NCBI RefSeq assembly: GCF_022836435.1 | Contig: NZ_BQXC01000001.1 | Location: forward strand, 324,523-388,522 | Direction of reading: 5' to 3' | Length of the DNA stretch: 64,000 nt | DNA from: Nitrosomonas sp. PY1 | GTDB lineage: Bacteria > Pseudomonadota > Gammaproteobacteria > Burkholderiales > Nitrosomonadaceae | Part shown: piece by piece, positions 55,197 through 64,000 of the stretch | Numbering within the stretch: position 1 is the first letter of the stretch | Layout of the letters: every line of letters begins with the position of its first letter | The notes under the pieces: generated by a model | What the model saw: only the letters and a program-made list of their open reading frames with translations | Database searches by the model: none | What the model was told of the DNA's origin: nothing | Program-made: the position numbers and the translations under genes

Positions 55197-55212
55197 GCAA
55201 GCACCTGCTTGC
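55197..55212. terminator. Stem-loop in the chpA-tolC intergenic region
   Basis: GCAAGC and GCTTGC form six perfect pairs around ACCT. The position is 120 bases upstream of the tolC-like start and downstream of the chpA-like gene. Without a T-tract it is only a tentative terminator or regulatory stem. Confidence 0.35.
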
Positions 55213-55298
55213 CGCTTAGTAATATTTGTCATTCAGTGAATAAATAGTGGGGAAAAATTATTTTTTAGAGGTGACTCACTGGCAGAATAAGTCGTAGA

Positions 55299-55317
55299 AC
55301 GCATTTAAAAAATGCGT
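55299..55317 (-). terminator. Probable terminator of the pilJ-chpA unit
   Basis: ACGCATTT and AAATGCGT form eight perfect pairs with a three-base loop, 17 bases after the stop codon of the chpA-like gene. The minus-strand sequence before the stem is rich in T; after it comes TCTACG, so a classical T-tract is missing. It is the best candidate for ending the chemosensory transcript. Confidence 0.5.
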
Positions 55318-55333
55318 GAAAAACAAAAATGGT

Positions 55334-58300
55334 TTAGATTGAATCAGGCTTTGAGATGAATTTAGCTAAATGTTTGATCAATGTATCTTCTTTGTAGGGC
55401 TTTCCTAGGAATACATTAACACCCAATTCTTTGGCTAATTTTTGATGTTTTTCTGCTGTTCTGGATGAGATGATAATAATAGGGATTTCTGCCGTTTTAC
55501 TGTGAGTGCGGATATTTCTGATCAATTCAAAACCGTTCATCTTGGGCATTTCTAAATCGACCAGCATAACATCTGGTATCGTATCTTGTAAGATCCTAAT
55601 TGCTTCAGCACCGTTCTTCGCAATTAAGACATCACACCCTTCGCGTTCTAAAAGACGGCAGGTTACTTTTCGGACTGTTAAAGAATCATCGACGACCATA
55701 ATCGTGGGCGGTGTTTTGGTTTTTTTACGTTGATTTCGGTCGAATGATAATTTTGTCGGTGTATTCAAAATCTTTTGAACATCGCTGCGCGGCATTAATT
55801 TCACCGGATTCATAATCAGGATCATTTCACCGTTGCCTGTAATGGTCGCACCTTCGATTCCCGGCGCTTGTGTTAATTGTGCCCCGAGATTTTTAATGAC
55901 CACTTCAGTGTTATCAAGTAGCTCGTCAACATGGATAGCTAAGTGCTGTGTACCACTATGCAAAAATAATACTTGGCTTTTCTTATCTGTCTCAGGTGTA
56001 TGATCTGGTTCTCCGAGCAAGTGTGCTAAGTGCGAAAACGGATACTGCTTGTCATTAAATAGCACATAGTGCTTCTGATACGCTTGTTTCAACGCGTCCA
56101 GATCCATTTCACAAAAACTAGCGACAATAAAAGCCGGAATCGCATAATGTTGTTTTCCGACACGAACCATCATGACCTGTGCAACGGACAACATCAGCGG
56201 CAAATTAAGGATGAAGGTGGTACCTTTGCCTGGAGATGAGTTAACACTGATGCGGCCGCCTAAAATAGAAATTTCATTTTTTACGATATCTAAGCCAATA
56301 CCGCGTCCAGCAATGCCTGTAACTGCTTCGGTGGTTGATAGTCCCGGTGCGAAAATTAAAGACATTGCGGTGTCATCATCCAATACACTAGATTCTTCTA
56401 TTAGCCGCAGTCGCCGAGCTTCTTCACGAATACGTGGCAGATTTAGGCCTTGACCATCGTCGGACAAAGATAAAGTCACTTCGTTGGATTGTTGATGTAA
56501 ACGAATGGAAACTGCACCTACTTCAGGTTTTCCTATTTTGGTGCGTTGTGCTGAACCTTCTATTCCGTGTGCAATAGCATTGCGCAGCAGATGTTCGAGA
56601 GGCGGATTCAGCTTTTCTAGTACATTACGGTCAATTTCGACCTCAGTGCCATGAATCTCGAGATGCACTTTCTTGCCCATTTCTTCAGCAACTTGCCGAG
56701 CAATGCGATAGTATCGCTCGGCATAATTACCAAAAGGTATGGTGCGAATTTGCATCAAAGATTGCTGTAGTTGCTTATGAATGACAGCTTGCTGCGCTGT
56801 AGCTTCTTCAGCAATGTGGTGCGTGGTACGTAGGCTTTTTTGTGCGGTAGTAATATCATCGACACTTTCAGCCATTAATCGGGTAAGTTCTTGGAATCGA
56901 GTGAATCGATCAAGTTCAAGCGGATCGAATCCTTGTTCAAGATCGCGCTGTTGTGCGTTGTGCGCTTGCATCCGCGTTTCTGCTTGAATTTCAATTTCAC
57001 GCAGTTGATCGTGTAGTCGATGTGTGCTTTCCGATAAATCTTGTAGCGATAATTTAAACGCATTTAATTGTGTTTCAATTTTTGAACGAAGCGCGTTCAC
57101 TTCACCCGACTCGTTGACTAAGCGGTCAATCAGGTCTGCATTGATTCGAACGATGGATTTCGATTGCAACAAGCTACTGTCGTCCGAGCCATCTACGGTC
57201 GAATGAATGGATGGAATATCCGTATCTGGCAAATCTTGATCCGGAGCAACAGCATTCACTTGCGCGGTTTGTAGTTGTTCGATTTCTCCGCTGATGACAT
57301 CAAATTCGTTTTCAAGCTGATCGAGAGCAGTTTCTGCAATATGGTGTTGCTGGAATGCTGCAGCAACATGGCTTTCGAGTGTATGGATTCGGGTGCCTAG
57401 ATGTATGGCGCCGATCATATGAGAACTGCCTTTTATCGTATGAAGCAGGCGCATCAACGCATGATGGATATCTTGATCTTGTGGCAAGATACGCCAAGCG
57501 CGTAATTTACTGCCGATCTGCGGAATGATATCTTGCGTTTCTTCAATAAATACCGGCAATAACTCATAATTAATCTGATCGTCGTTGTTTTGATGATGCA
57601 GTGGTTTATCGACTTGAGCAAATTGTGGCGTAGAATCAGCCAACGTGGATTCTCGAATCGGGGTAGGGATGGCGGTGACCGGTATGTCGTCATTTGTGAT
57701 AACAGTGGTAACTACCTTATCAGGTTTTGATGTGTCGGCTTCGACAGCAACTAAGGGGTGATCTTTTGTAGTATTAAGTAACTCCGATGCAGATCGTAAT
57801 AAATCTTCAGCTTCAATGTCTGTTGCACCATAAGTACTTAAATTTTTGCACCATAAGCTATAGGCGTCGATAGTTCTTGAGATCAGATCAAGTAATGGAT
57901 TTGAGGCATACCTTTTTTCAATAATCCAACGATTTAGGACTTGTTCAAGATGCCATGCCACTTCGCTCATTTCATCAAGCATGACCATGCGACCACTGCC
58001 TTTAAGCGTATGAAATGCACGTCGCAGGGCAACTAATGCGACGCCATCGTTAGGATTTTTCTGGCAATTTTCTAAGTCGTGAGTAATACTGGCTAACAAC
58101 TCATCGGCTTCTTCGAGGAAAATATCCAGCAATTCTCGATCGGGCTCTGGTTTGGTTGTTTTTTCTAGGACTTCGGAATCTGCGGAATCTGGCTGCTTGG
58201 TAGCTTCTGCTCCAACCGCAGCCTCTAGTGCAAGTAATGATGCATCTTCCGGCAAGGAAGCAATTTCAAATAAAGAAATAGCTTCCTCGAGGATTTGATA

Positions 58301-59959
58301 GCTATCAGGACGACCATTATTCAACGATGCAATGAAAAAACTGAGGCTACTTAAGCCGTCGACTAATAGAATCTGCTCGGCTTCAATGATTTTATGTTCC
58401 GAATTCAAAAATTTTGTGACCAGATTCCGGCAGAGTTCCAGTAAATTACTGGCACGCTCCAGTTCTAGTACAGTAAATGCACCGGAAATCTGCTTGAATA
58501 ACATGGGAAGCTTAGTCAGTTCTGAACGTTTCTCAGGTTCGAAAAAGAAGGTATCTAGAATATTTTCGATTGATCCTAAGTTAACCTGAATTTCTTGTGC
58601 AATTTGCGCTAGCAGTTCTTTTTCTTGTTTACGATTATCAATGATGCTAAATGACAGGTGTTCCAGATCTGTAGAACTTGTTCCGCTGGATATCGTAACT
58701 TGTTGCAGTCGAGCAGTCAGCGCTTCAACTTGTTGCGGTAAGTCAGTGGAAAGCTGATTAAAGTCATCAATAATACTTTCGGCCAACAGTAAAGCAGTGG
58801 CCATTTCCATCGCCAGTTCTTCATCGATGTCTGCTTGTTTATCGTGTAGATAACCGACAGTTTGACTAATGCCTTCCACTAATTTCTCTAGTGGTGTGCA
58901 TTGTGTTTGCTGTGACAATTGTTTTAGTTGCTTAACATTTTCACGAAGTGAAATCAGGCTTTCTTGATGACCAGCACAATACTCTCGCCAAATGTCATTG
59001 GCTTCCATTAGCCTACTATGGAGTTTGCTAAGAATCGGCGATAAGGCTTCCGATTGTTCTAACGTCAGCGGGCTTGTTTTTGTGTCTTGTCCGGGCCATA
59101 CATAACAACGTTTGATATCAGCAATACGTTGGCTGGATTCTTCGCTATGTGCAACGTGATATAGCAATTCGCGTAATAATGATTGTGTATCGACCAACGC
59201 TTCGGTGGTTAGGTGGCGCATGGTCTGTTCAATTTTTCCACATAGCCGCCGAATCGCAAGATCAATCTCAGTTGATTTAAGTTGCATCAAGTCTTCAAGA
59301 AATCCAGCGGTAACCCACCAAAAAGCACGCTGCTCTAATGTTCCTGGTAATTTCTCAAATTGAAGGACTGCAGTGGCCATGAGCTGCAAGCCTTCCTGTT
59401 GCGTGGGATCTCGCAGCCATTTGAGTAATCCGGTTTGATATTCGCTACCGGCTTGCTTGATGATGCTTTTCGCCTCAAGAGCATCTGTTTGCATTGAAAT
59501 TTTGACTAGAGGCGGTTCAATAGTCAATCGAGGGAAAAACAGATCGCTTTCAGGAATATATTCACTGCCATAAGCTTGCATCAGCGAACGGTATGCTGGA
59601 AATAGTTGGAGCGGGTTTTCGGATTTCCCCTCAATCAGTTCGCTTAAATAATGCTGTAAGGTTCTTGAGGCCAGTTGTAGAGCTTCTGGGATTTTTGGGT
59701 TTGCGGTGATTTTTTTGTCGATCTGCGCATCGATCAACTGTACCATCTGTTTACTGAGAACTGTGATACTGCTAAGTTCCAGCATTTCGAGCAAGCCATT
59801 CAATTGTAGAATGTAATTTCTGCAATCACGAATTAGACTAATCTTCTCTGGATGCTGTGTATAGCTATCCAAGTTCTGATCAATCAACGAAAAAACCTGA
59901 TAGATTCCTTCTTTAATTCCGTAGATCGACGAAATATTGAGTTTATGTTGAGCGCTCAT
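55334..59959 (-). CDS. chpA: ChpA/PilL-like hybrid chemotaxis histidine kinase
   Basis: A 1541-residue kinase of the type IV pilus (Pil-Chp) chemosensory class. The first 560 residues are helical FimL/ChpA-type regions without phosphorylatable His. Hpt domains follow with His near 650 (FHTLKGSGRMV) and near 840 (LLHTIKGSSHM). P3 dimerisation lies at about 930-1010, the ATPase at 1010-1260 (HLLRNAIAHGIEG, DDGQGLNLPRIREEARR, GRGIGLDIVKNEI), a CheW-like domain at about 1265-1400, and a C-terminal receiver (about 1415-1535) with phospho-acceptor Asp in MLVDLEMPKMNG. It would set twitching or surface sensing by phosphorylating PilG/PilH-type regulators, which are not encoded nearby. Starts 41 bases after pilJ. 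Confidence 0.93.
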   Translation of the reverse strand: MSAQHKLNISSIYGIKEGIYQVFSLIDQNLDSYTQHPEKISLIRDCRNYILQLNGLLEMLELSSITVLSKQMVQLIDAQIDKKITANPKIPEALQLASRTLQHYLSELIEGKSENPLQLFPAYRSLMQAYGSEYIPESDLFFPRLTIEPPLVKISMQTDALEAKSIIKQAGSEYQTGLLKWLRDPTQQEGLQLMATAVLQFEKLPGTLEQRAFWWVTAGFLEDLMQLKSTEIDLAIRRLCGKIEQTMRHLTTEALVDTQSLLRELLYHVAHSEESSQRIADIKRCYVWPGQDTKTSPLTLEQSEALSPILSKLHSRLMEANDIWREYCAGHQESLISLRENVKQLKQLSQQTQCTPLEKLVEGISQTVGYLHDKQADIDEELAMEMATALLLAESIIDDFNQLSTDLPQQVEALTARLQQVTISSGTSSTDLEHLSFSIIDNRKQEKELLAQIAQEIQVNLGSIENILDTFFFEPEKRSELTKLPMLFKQISGAFTVLELERASNLLELCRNLVTKFLNSEHKIIEAEQILLVDGLSSLSFFIASLNNGRPDSYQILEEAISLFEIASLPEDASLLALEAAVGAEATKQPDSADSEVLEKTTKPEPDRELLDIFLEEADELLASITHDLENCQKNPNDGVALVALRRAFHTLKGSGRMVMLDEMSEVAWHLEQVLNRWIIEKRYASNPLLDLISRTIDAYSLWCKNLSTYGATDIEAEDLLRSASELLNTTKDHPLVAVEADTSKPDKVVTTVITNDDIPVTAIPTPIRESTLADSTPQFAQVDKPLHHQNNDDQINYELLPVFIEETQDIIPQIGSKLRAWRILPQDQDIHHALMRLLHTIKGSSHMIGAIHLGTRIHTLESHVAAAFQQHHIAETALDQLENEFDVISGEIEQLQTAQVNAVAPDQDLPDTDIPSIHSTVDGSDDSSLLQSKSIVRINADLIDRLVNESGEVNALRSKIETQLNAFKLSLQDLSESTHRLHDQLREIEIQAETRMQAHNAQQRDLEQGFDPLELDRFTRFQELTRLMAESVDDITTAQKSLRTTHHIAEEATAQQAVIHKQLQQSLMQIRTIPFGNYAERYYRIARQVAEEMGKKVHLEIHGTEVEIDRNVLEKLNPPLEHLLRNAIAHGIEGSAQRTKIGKPEVGAVSIRLHQQSNEVTLSLSDDGQGLNLPRIREEARRLRLIEESSVLDDDTAMSLIFAPGLSTTEAVTGIAGRGIGLDIVKNEISILGGRISVNSSPGKGTTFILNLPLMLSVAQVMMVRVGKQHYAIPAFIVASFCEMDLDALKQAYQKHYVLFNDKQYPFSHLAHLLGEPDHTPETDKKSQVLFLHSGTQHLAIHVDELLDNTEVVIKNLGAQLTQAPGIEGATITGNGEMILIMNPVKLMPRSDVQKILNTPTKLSFDRNQRKKTKTPPTIMVVDDSLTVRKVTCRLLEREGCDVLIAKNGAEAIRILQDTIPDVMLVDLEMPKMNGFELIRNIRTHSKTAEIPIIIISSRTAEKHQKLAKELGVNVFLGKPYKEDTLIKHLAKFISKPDSI

Positions 59960-60000
59960 ACTGGAATATTATCAGTCAATGTACTGATTGAAAACAAAGC

Positions 60001-62112
60001 TTACACTTTAAAGTTCGATACTGAAGCTTTTAGTTCAGAAGCAAATCCGGCAATTTGTTTAATTGAGGTAGTGGTTTTCTGGGTTCCTTCGGTGTTTTTC
60101 CTGGTGATACGGAGGATCTCTTCCATGTTGGCTACTACCTGGTGAGCGGCTCGCGTTTGCATATTGGTGACATCAAAAATGTGCGTTACTTGCTTTGCCA
60201 ACTGTTTGGAAACTTGTTCTATTTCTTCGAGTGCGCGACCGGCAGCATCGGATCGTTGGGCGCCTTGCGCAACACCAAGCGTACTTCTTTCCATCGCGGC
60301 TATGGCGTCTTGCGTATCACCTTGAATGGTTATGATTAATTCGCCGATTTGTTTGCTGGCTTCGGTAGAGCGCTCTGCCAAACGTTGTACTTCCTGAGCG
60401 ATGACGCTAAATCCGCGTCCTGCTTCTCCAGCAACATTAGCTTGTAATGCAGCATTTAGTGCGAGGACGTTGGTTTGATCTGTAATGTCGCTAATCAATG
60501 CAATAATTTCACCAATTTCCTGAGAGCTTTCTCCTAGCCGCTTGATGCGTTTCGAGGTATCTTGAATGTGTGCGCGAATTTCATTCATGCCGGCAATTGA
60601 GTCTCGTACCGCCTTCGTACCTCGTTCAGCAGTAGTTAACGATTGTTCTGCAACTTTTGCAGATTCAGTCGCTAGATTCGATACCTCACTGATTGATTCA
60701 GCCATACCCAGTACCGCTAAAGTGGTTTCCTCAATTTTAGCTGATTGATGCTGTGCGGCTGACAACAGTTCGGTCGATACATACTGTGCTTGATTAGAAG
60801 ATTTGACAACCAGTGCACCAGCTTGATTAACTTGTTCTACCAAGGTATGCAGTTCTTCAATAGTGCAATTGATCGCATCAGCGATAGCGCCGGTGGTGTC
60901 ATTTGTGATATCAGTGCGAACCGTCAAATCACCTTCAGCGATTCTTTTCATGTCACTGAGTAATTTTCGAATTGCGAGCTGCGTATGCTTGATTTCATCC
61001 TTGTTTTGGGAGGCTTTATCTTGTAAGTTTTGACGTACATGATAAATGAACGATATTAGACATAAAGTTAGGATGGCAGCAAGAAAATAAAATAATGTGT
61101 CTAATATAGAAATAAATGCAAAATTGTGTTCTCGCGCTTTATTTTTTATTTCTTCAATTGAGGTTATGACTTCATCACTTTTACTGCTAATTTTTTGTAT
61201 CGTTGATTGCACAGTCATTGCTGCAGCGATTTCTTTCTGAACCAAATTGATGTGCTGGTCAAACTTTCTTAATAATGAATAGATGTGTGACAGTAAATCT
61301 TGAATCATTTCATCCTTGTCTGAAATTGCACCAAGTCCTTGTGAGCCTTGACTGATTGTTTGGGTGATAGCCGTAATCTGCGCTTGATCTTGGTTGAGTT
61401 GCGCGGCAATTTCTGCGAATGATAGCTCATTTAAGAAAATGACTTGGATGTTTTGGGTTGCATTGCGAGCGCGTGCGCGTATGGTTTCCATGATTCGCAT
61501 TTCATGCGGTAGATTGCCTATCTCAAGCATGCGGTATAAGGTTTCATCGATTCTCCGCGTTAGTTGGCTATAGAGAGTTTCGATTGTCTTAATGCTACTA
61601 TTCAGTTTAATGATAGCGTCCTGATAGTTGAGTAGTAGATTGATTTGTTCATCAATTTGTTGCCAATCACGTCGGTAAACTTCTAGTGTTGCTAGAGTAG
61701 CGGGGTCAGTTACAGCAACTACGGTTTCACCCTGATAGTTTCCACCTTCACTCATGATATTTATTAACGTATTGATTTTGTTTTTATAATCGAGTAAATG
61801 AGTAAAAGTGATCGAATGAGCTTGAGGAGTTTTTTGGATGTTTTTTGCTAGCTGCAGGTGAAGAATTGGTAAATCAGAAATCAGCAGTGTTTGAGTGAAT
61901 GCACGCTGGTTATGGTATTTGCTGATGATCGAAACAGTCACTATGCACAGTATTAAGAATACGATCCAAAATCCCATGGTTCGCTGTTTATTGAGAAATG
62001 TTACATTATTCTTTCCGCTACCAGCTTTGGGGGATAACACAATAATTGGCAAATTTGCTCTTAGTGCAGAAATTCCCGTTGCCAGTTTTGATTTTGAAAA
62101 ATGTTCATCCAT
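60001..62112 (-). CDS. pilJ: PilJ-like methyl-accepting chemotaxis protein
   Basis: A 703-residue receptor partnering the ChpA-like kinase. A membrane segment (about 47-66) and another (about 325-345, ILDTLFYFLAAILTLCLISF) enclose a PilJ-type periplasmic domain of about 260 residues (LLISDLPILHLQLAKNIQKT). A HAMP domain (about 365-420, RIAEGDLTVRTD) and a signalling domain (about 430-700) with ALISDITDQTNVLALNAALQ follow. The receptor tip reads ALQANVAGEAGRGFSVIAQE, with an Asn-Val where most MCPs have Glu-Ala, as in PilJ. The start at 62112 is chosen because GGAG lies six bases before it; an ATG two codons upstream would overlap that site. No DWEEF-type tail. Confidence 0.92.
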   Translation of the reverse strand: MDEHFSKSKLATGISALRANLPIIVLSPKAGSGKNNVTFLNKQRTMGFWIVFLILCIVTVSIISKYHNQRAFTQTLLISDLPILHLQLAKNIQKTPQAHSITFTHLLDYKNKINTLINIMSEGGNYQGETVVAVTDPATLATLEVYRRDWQQIDEQINLLLNYQDAIIKLNSSIKTIETLYSQLTRRIDETLYRMLEIGNLPHEMRIMETIRARARNATQNIQVIFLNELSFAEIAAQLNQDQAQITAITQTISQGSQGLGAISDKDEMIQDLLSHIYSLLRKFDQHINLVQKEIAAAMTVQSTIQKISSKSDEVITSIEEIKNKAREHNFAFISILDTLFYFLAAILTLCLISFIYHVRQNLQDKASQNKDEIKHTQLAIRKLLSDMKRIAEGDLTVRTDITNDTTGAIADAINCTIEELHTLVEQVNQAGALVVKSSNQAQYVSTELLSAAQHQSAKIEETTLAVLGMAESISEVSNLATESAKVAEQSLTTAERGTKAVRDSIAGMNEIRAHIQDTSKRIKRLGESSQEIGEIIALISDITDQTNVLALNAALQANVAGEAGRGFSVIAQEVQRLAERSTEASKQIGELIITIQGDTQDAIAAMERSTLGVAQGAQRSDAAGRALEEIEQVSKQLAKQVTHIFDVTNMQTRAAHQVVANMEEILRITRKNTEGTQKTTTSIKQIAGFASELKASVSNFKV

Positions 62113-62898
62113 TGACATCTCCAGGCTTAATCATGGCTTTTCAGAATGCCTCAAACTTCTTAGCGAGGTGATCATGCTTATCGAGGAGTAGCATAGCTGC
62201 TAACAGATTCGGTCAAAAACACAATAAGACCCGATAAATGGTGTCTTTTAGAAATTGAGGCGTCAGGCGAATTAGGTGACACAGGATAGTAATTTATATA
62301 AAGAATTACTATATTCTTTGGATGAACGCTCAATCATATATGCTGGAGTGTATTCATATAGCCATGGGTGAATTACTAAATACTGTTGAATTCAGTGAAG
62401 TGGAAGAATTGTGTTTTTGAGCGCTAAAGGGGAAGATTCGAATGCAGGTCTTTGGTGATTATAGTAGTGACTTCTGTGCAATACGCGTTAACACTGGTAG
62501 AAAAGTAGAGACCTCTGCATAACTGCGTAAATTGGTTGAAACCTTACATGGACGTATATGGACTCCTCCGTTTTGTGTGAGATTTTTTGATGAGGTTTTA
62601 GCTGAAGCACTTGCACTCGTATATCCGGCCTGTAATGGGATCTGTTTATTATATCCCTGACCTTGATGGAAATTCGCTGCTGGGGCCTCATCGCCCACTC
62701 GTGATCATAAGCCACTGTCCATGTATCAGGCTTCCCAGCTGCGGATGTACCCGCTTTACCATCACTCGAAATCACACTGCAAATCAAAGAAATCTATTAC
62801 GTTTGTAGCATACCTCTATTTACCCTAATATTGGTGGCAAGCCAATACCGTATGCTAATGTTGTCTAGAGTTATCCATGGTGGCTTGACGCTGCACCC
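62113..62898. other. Intergenic region between pilJ and IS110
   Basis: About 790 bases. The first 110 hold the pilJ ribosome site and a short minus-strand frame reading LLLDKHDHLAKKFEAF before a stop, possibly a worn end of a preceding gene. From about 62280 the sequence is AT-rich. At 62541-62554 the 14-mer ACCTTACATGGACG recurs from 2727-2740. Two overlapping minus-strand frames (about 62460-62790) have no match I know. The right edge (from about 62830) belongs to the IS110 element end. No tRNA or clear promoter seen. Confidence 0.4.
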
Positions 62899-63942
62899 TC
62901 AATAGTGCTGAGCGACAAGTCGCTGTGGATAACTCGGGTCATAAGCGCAGTCGTTAGTAAGTACCGCCCAGATACGCCTTGCCGTTCGGTGTGCCATCGC
63001 CACCACCACTTTGTTGAGAGTCTTTCGTTGCAGCATTGCCTGTTGCCAACTGTTGAGCTTGTCGATACGTTTAGCATAGCTCAGGGCTGCACGAGCACCA
63101 TGCACCAGCAGGCAACGCAGATAGATATCGCCGCGTTTGCTGATGCCCTGCAACTGGGTTTTGCCGCCGCTGGAATTTTGTCGCGGAACCAGCCCAAGCC
63201 AGGCTGCGAACTGGCTGGCGCTCTTAAAGTTCTGGATATCGCCAATCGATGCCACTACAGCCGTAGCAGTCAGCGGACCTACTCCTTCGATCTGCAGGAT
63301 ACGCTGACATTCCTTGCTGCTACGAAGATGCGATTCGATCTGCTTATCGAATACCTTGATCCGGCAAGTGAGATTGGTCAGCTCCTGAAAGAGTGAGGAA
63401 AACATTACATTGAGATCCCTGGGTATTTGGCTATCTTGTGAACTGATGATCTGTATCAGCCGTGTATTGAGCTGCTTGAAGCTCCGCGGAATAGTGATGC
63501 CGAACTCAGCCAATAGGCCACGAATCTGGTTGCCGAGTGCAACGCGTTGTTTGACGATGCCGGCACGTACGCGGTGTAACACAAGCACTGCTTGCTGTTC
63601 CTCACTTTTGATCGGTACAAAACGCATATTCGGACGTGTCACTGCCTCGCAAATTGCCTCCGCATCACGAGCATCATTCTTGTTGGTTTTGACATAAGGC
63701 TTGACAAACTGAGGTGGCATCAATCGTACTGTATGTCCCATATCCGATAGGCATCTGCCCCAATAATGGGCAGACGAGCAAGCTTCCATGCCGATCAGAC
63801 ATGGGGAAAGTTGTGTGAAGAATTCAATCATCTGTCTGCGAGAGAGCTTCTTCTTCAGGACAGTAAATCCTGACGGATTAGTGCCATGTATTTGAAAAAC
63901 GTTTTTGGCAAGATCAATTCCTATTACAGCAACTTGTTTCAT
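62899..63942 (-). CDS. IS110-family transposase (intact)
   Basis: A 347-residue transposase of the DEDD/serine type. The N-terminal RuvC-like domain has Asp 9 (VIGIDLAKNVFQIHG), a conserved Glu in CLIGMEACSSAHYW and paired Asp residues in YVKTNKNDARDAEAICEAV. The C-terminal Tnp_IS116 domain has LQIEGVGPLTATAVVASIGD, GLVPRQNSSGGKTQLQGISK with the catalytic Ser region, and LRCLLVHGARAAL. The frame is intact. IS110 elements move through a circular intermediate guided by a bridge RNA encoded in their non-coding end (recent family knowledge). Those ends would lie at about 62810-62898 and beyond 63942, but were not delimited. It is related to the dead copy at 3905-4944. Confidence 0.92.
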   Translation of the reverse strand: MKQVAVIGIDLAKNVFQIHGTNPSGFTVLKKKLSRRQMIEFFTQLSPCLIGMEACSSAHYWGRCLSDMGHTVRLMPPQFVKPYVKTNKNDARDAEAICEAVTRPNMRFVPIKSEEQQAVLVLHRVRAGIVKQRVALGNQIRGLLAEFGITIPRSFKQLNTRLIQIISSQDSQIPRDLNVMFSSLFQELTNLTCRIKVFDKQIESHLRSSKECQRILQIEGVGPLTATAVVASIGDIQNFKSASQFAAWLGLVPRQNSSGGKTQLQGISKRGDIYLRCLLVHGARAALSYAKRIDKLNSWQQAMLQRKTLNKVVVAMAHRTARRIWAVLTNDCAYDPSYPQRLVAQHY

Positions 63943-64000
63943 TTTGGTCTCCTCGGTTAGTTAAAGATACTACCGTACCCCTTCCTGGAGGGAGGAGTCC
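63943..64000. other. Leader of the IS110 element, cut by the window end
   Basis: Contains the ribosome site GAGGAGACC just before the transposase start and part of the non-coding element end. Nothing else can be supported from 58 bases. Confidence 0.4.

Overview
The window looks like the chromosome of a motile betaproteobacterium, most likely close to Nitrosomonas (Nitrosomonadaceae). This is inferred from the flagellar and chemotaxis gene set, the seven-iron ferredoxin, a ChpA/PilJ pilus chemotaxis pair, the IS1595/IS110/IS3 elements and the fairly AT-rich coding style. No rRNA or tRNA gene was seen that could confirm it.

Layout. 1-5060 is an insertion-sequence graveyard (a short IS1595 derivative with intact ends, a broken IS3 element, a broken IS110 transposase) around one methyl-accepting chemotaxis receptor. 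5268-12239, minus strand, is a late flagellar operon fliC-flaG-fliD-fliS-fliT-fliK-flhB-like-ycgR with a sigma-28 type promoter at 12340-12366. An intact IS1595 element (12488-13601, 8-bp target duplication) sits between that promoter and a plus-strand two-component pair. 16025-25677, plus strand, holds two diguanylate cyclases, an EAL-HDOD protein and cheY-cheA-cheR-cheD-cheB, without cheW or cheZ. 25713-35147 carries housekeeping genes: an NlpC/P60 lipoprotein, a bifunctional RelA/SpoT, ferredoxin FdxA and an AddB/AddA-like exonuclease-helicase pair.

35195-55077, minus strand, is the most unusual region. It encodes a TolC-like outer-membrane lipoprotein, a 3293-residue surface protein, a membrane GGDEF-EAL protein, two HlyD-type adaptors, an M50 metalloprotease fused to an adaptor domain, a small ORF and a SleB-type wall hydrolase. 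It resembles a type I secretion and adhesin-display locus, but has no ABC transporter. The M50-adaptor membrane protein occupies the place where the inner-membrane exporter would be expected. The giant protein has an LEPRMMFDG N-terminus, a DUF4347 domain with a His/Cys pair, two copies of a jelly-roll-like module, seven delta-60 repeats, eight cadherin repeats of exactly 300 bp each, and a hydrophobic C-terminus instead of RTX repeats. Its middle part is strikingly GC-rich compared with its ends and neighbours.

55334-62112, minus strand, encodes a ChpA-like hybrid CheA and a PilJ-like receptor; pilG, pilH and pilI are not next to them. The window ends in an intact IS110 transposase.

A shared theme is the choice between movement and attachment: flagellum, two chemosensory kinases, cyclic-di-GMP enzymes (at least three GGDEF proteins, one intact EAL domain, one PilZ effector) and a very large surface protein whose locus contains its own c-di-GMP enzyme.
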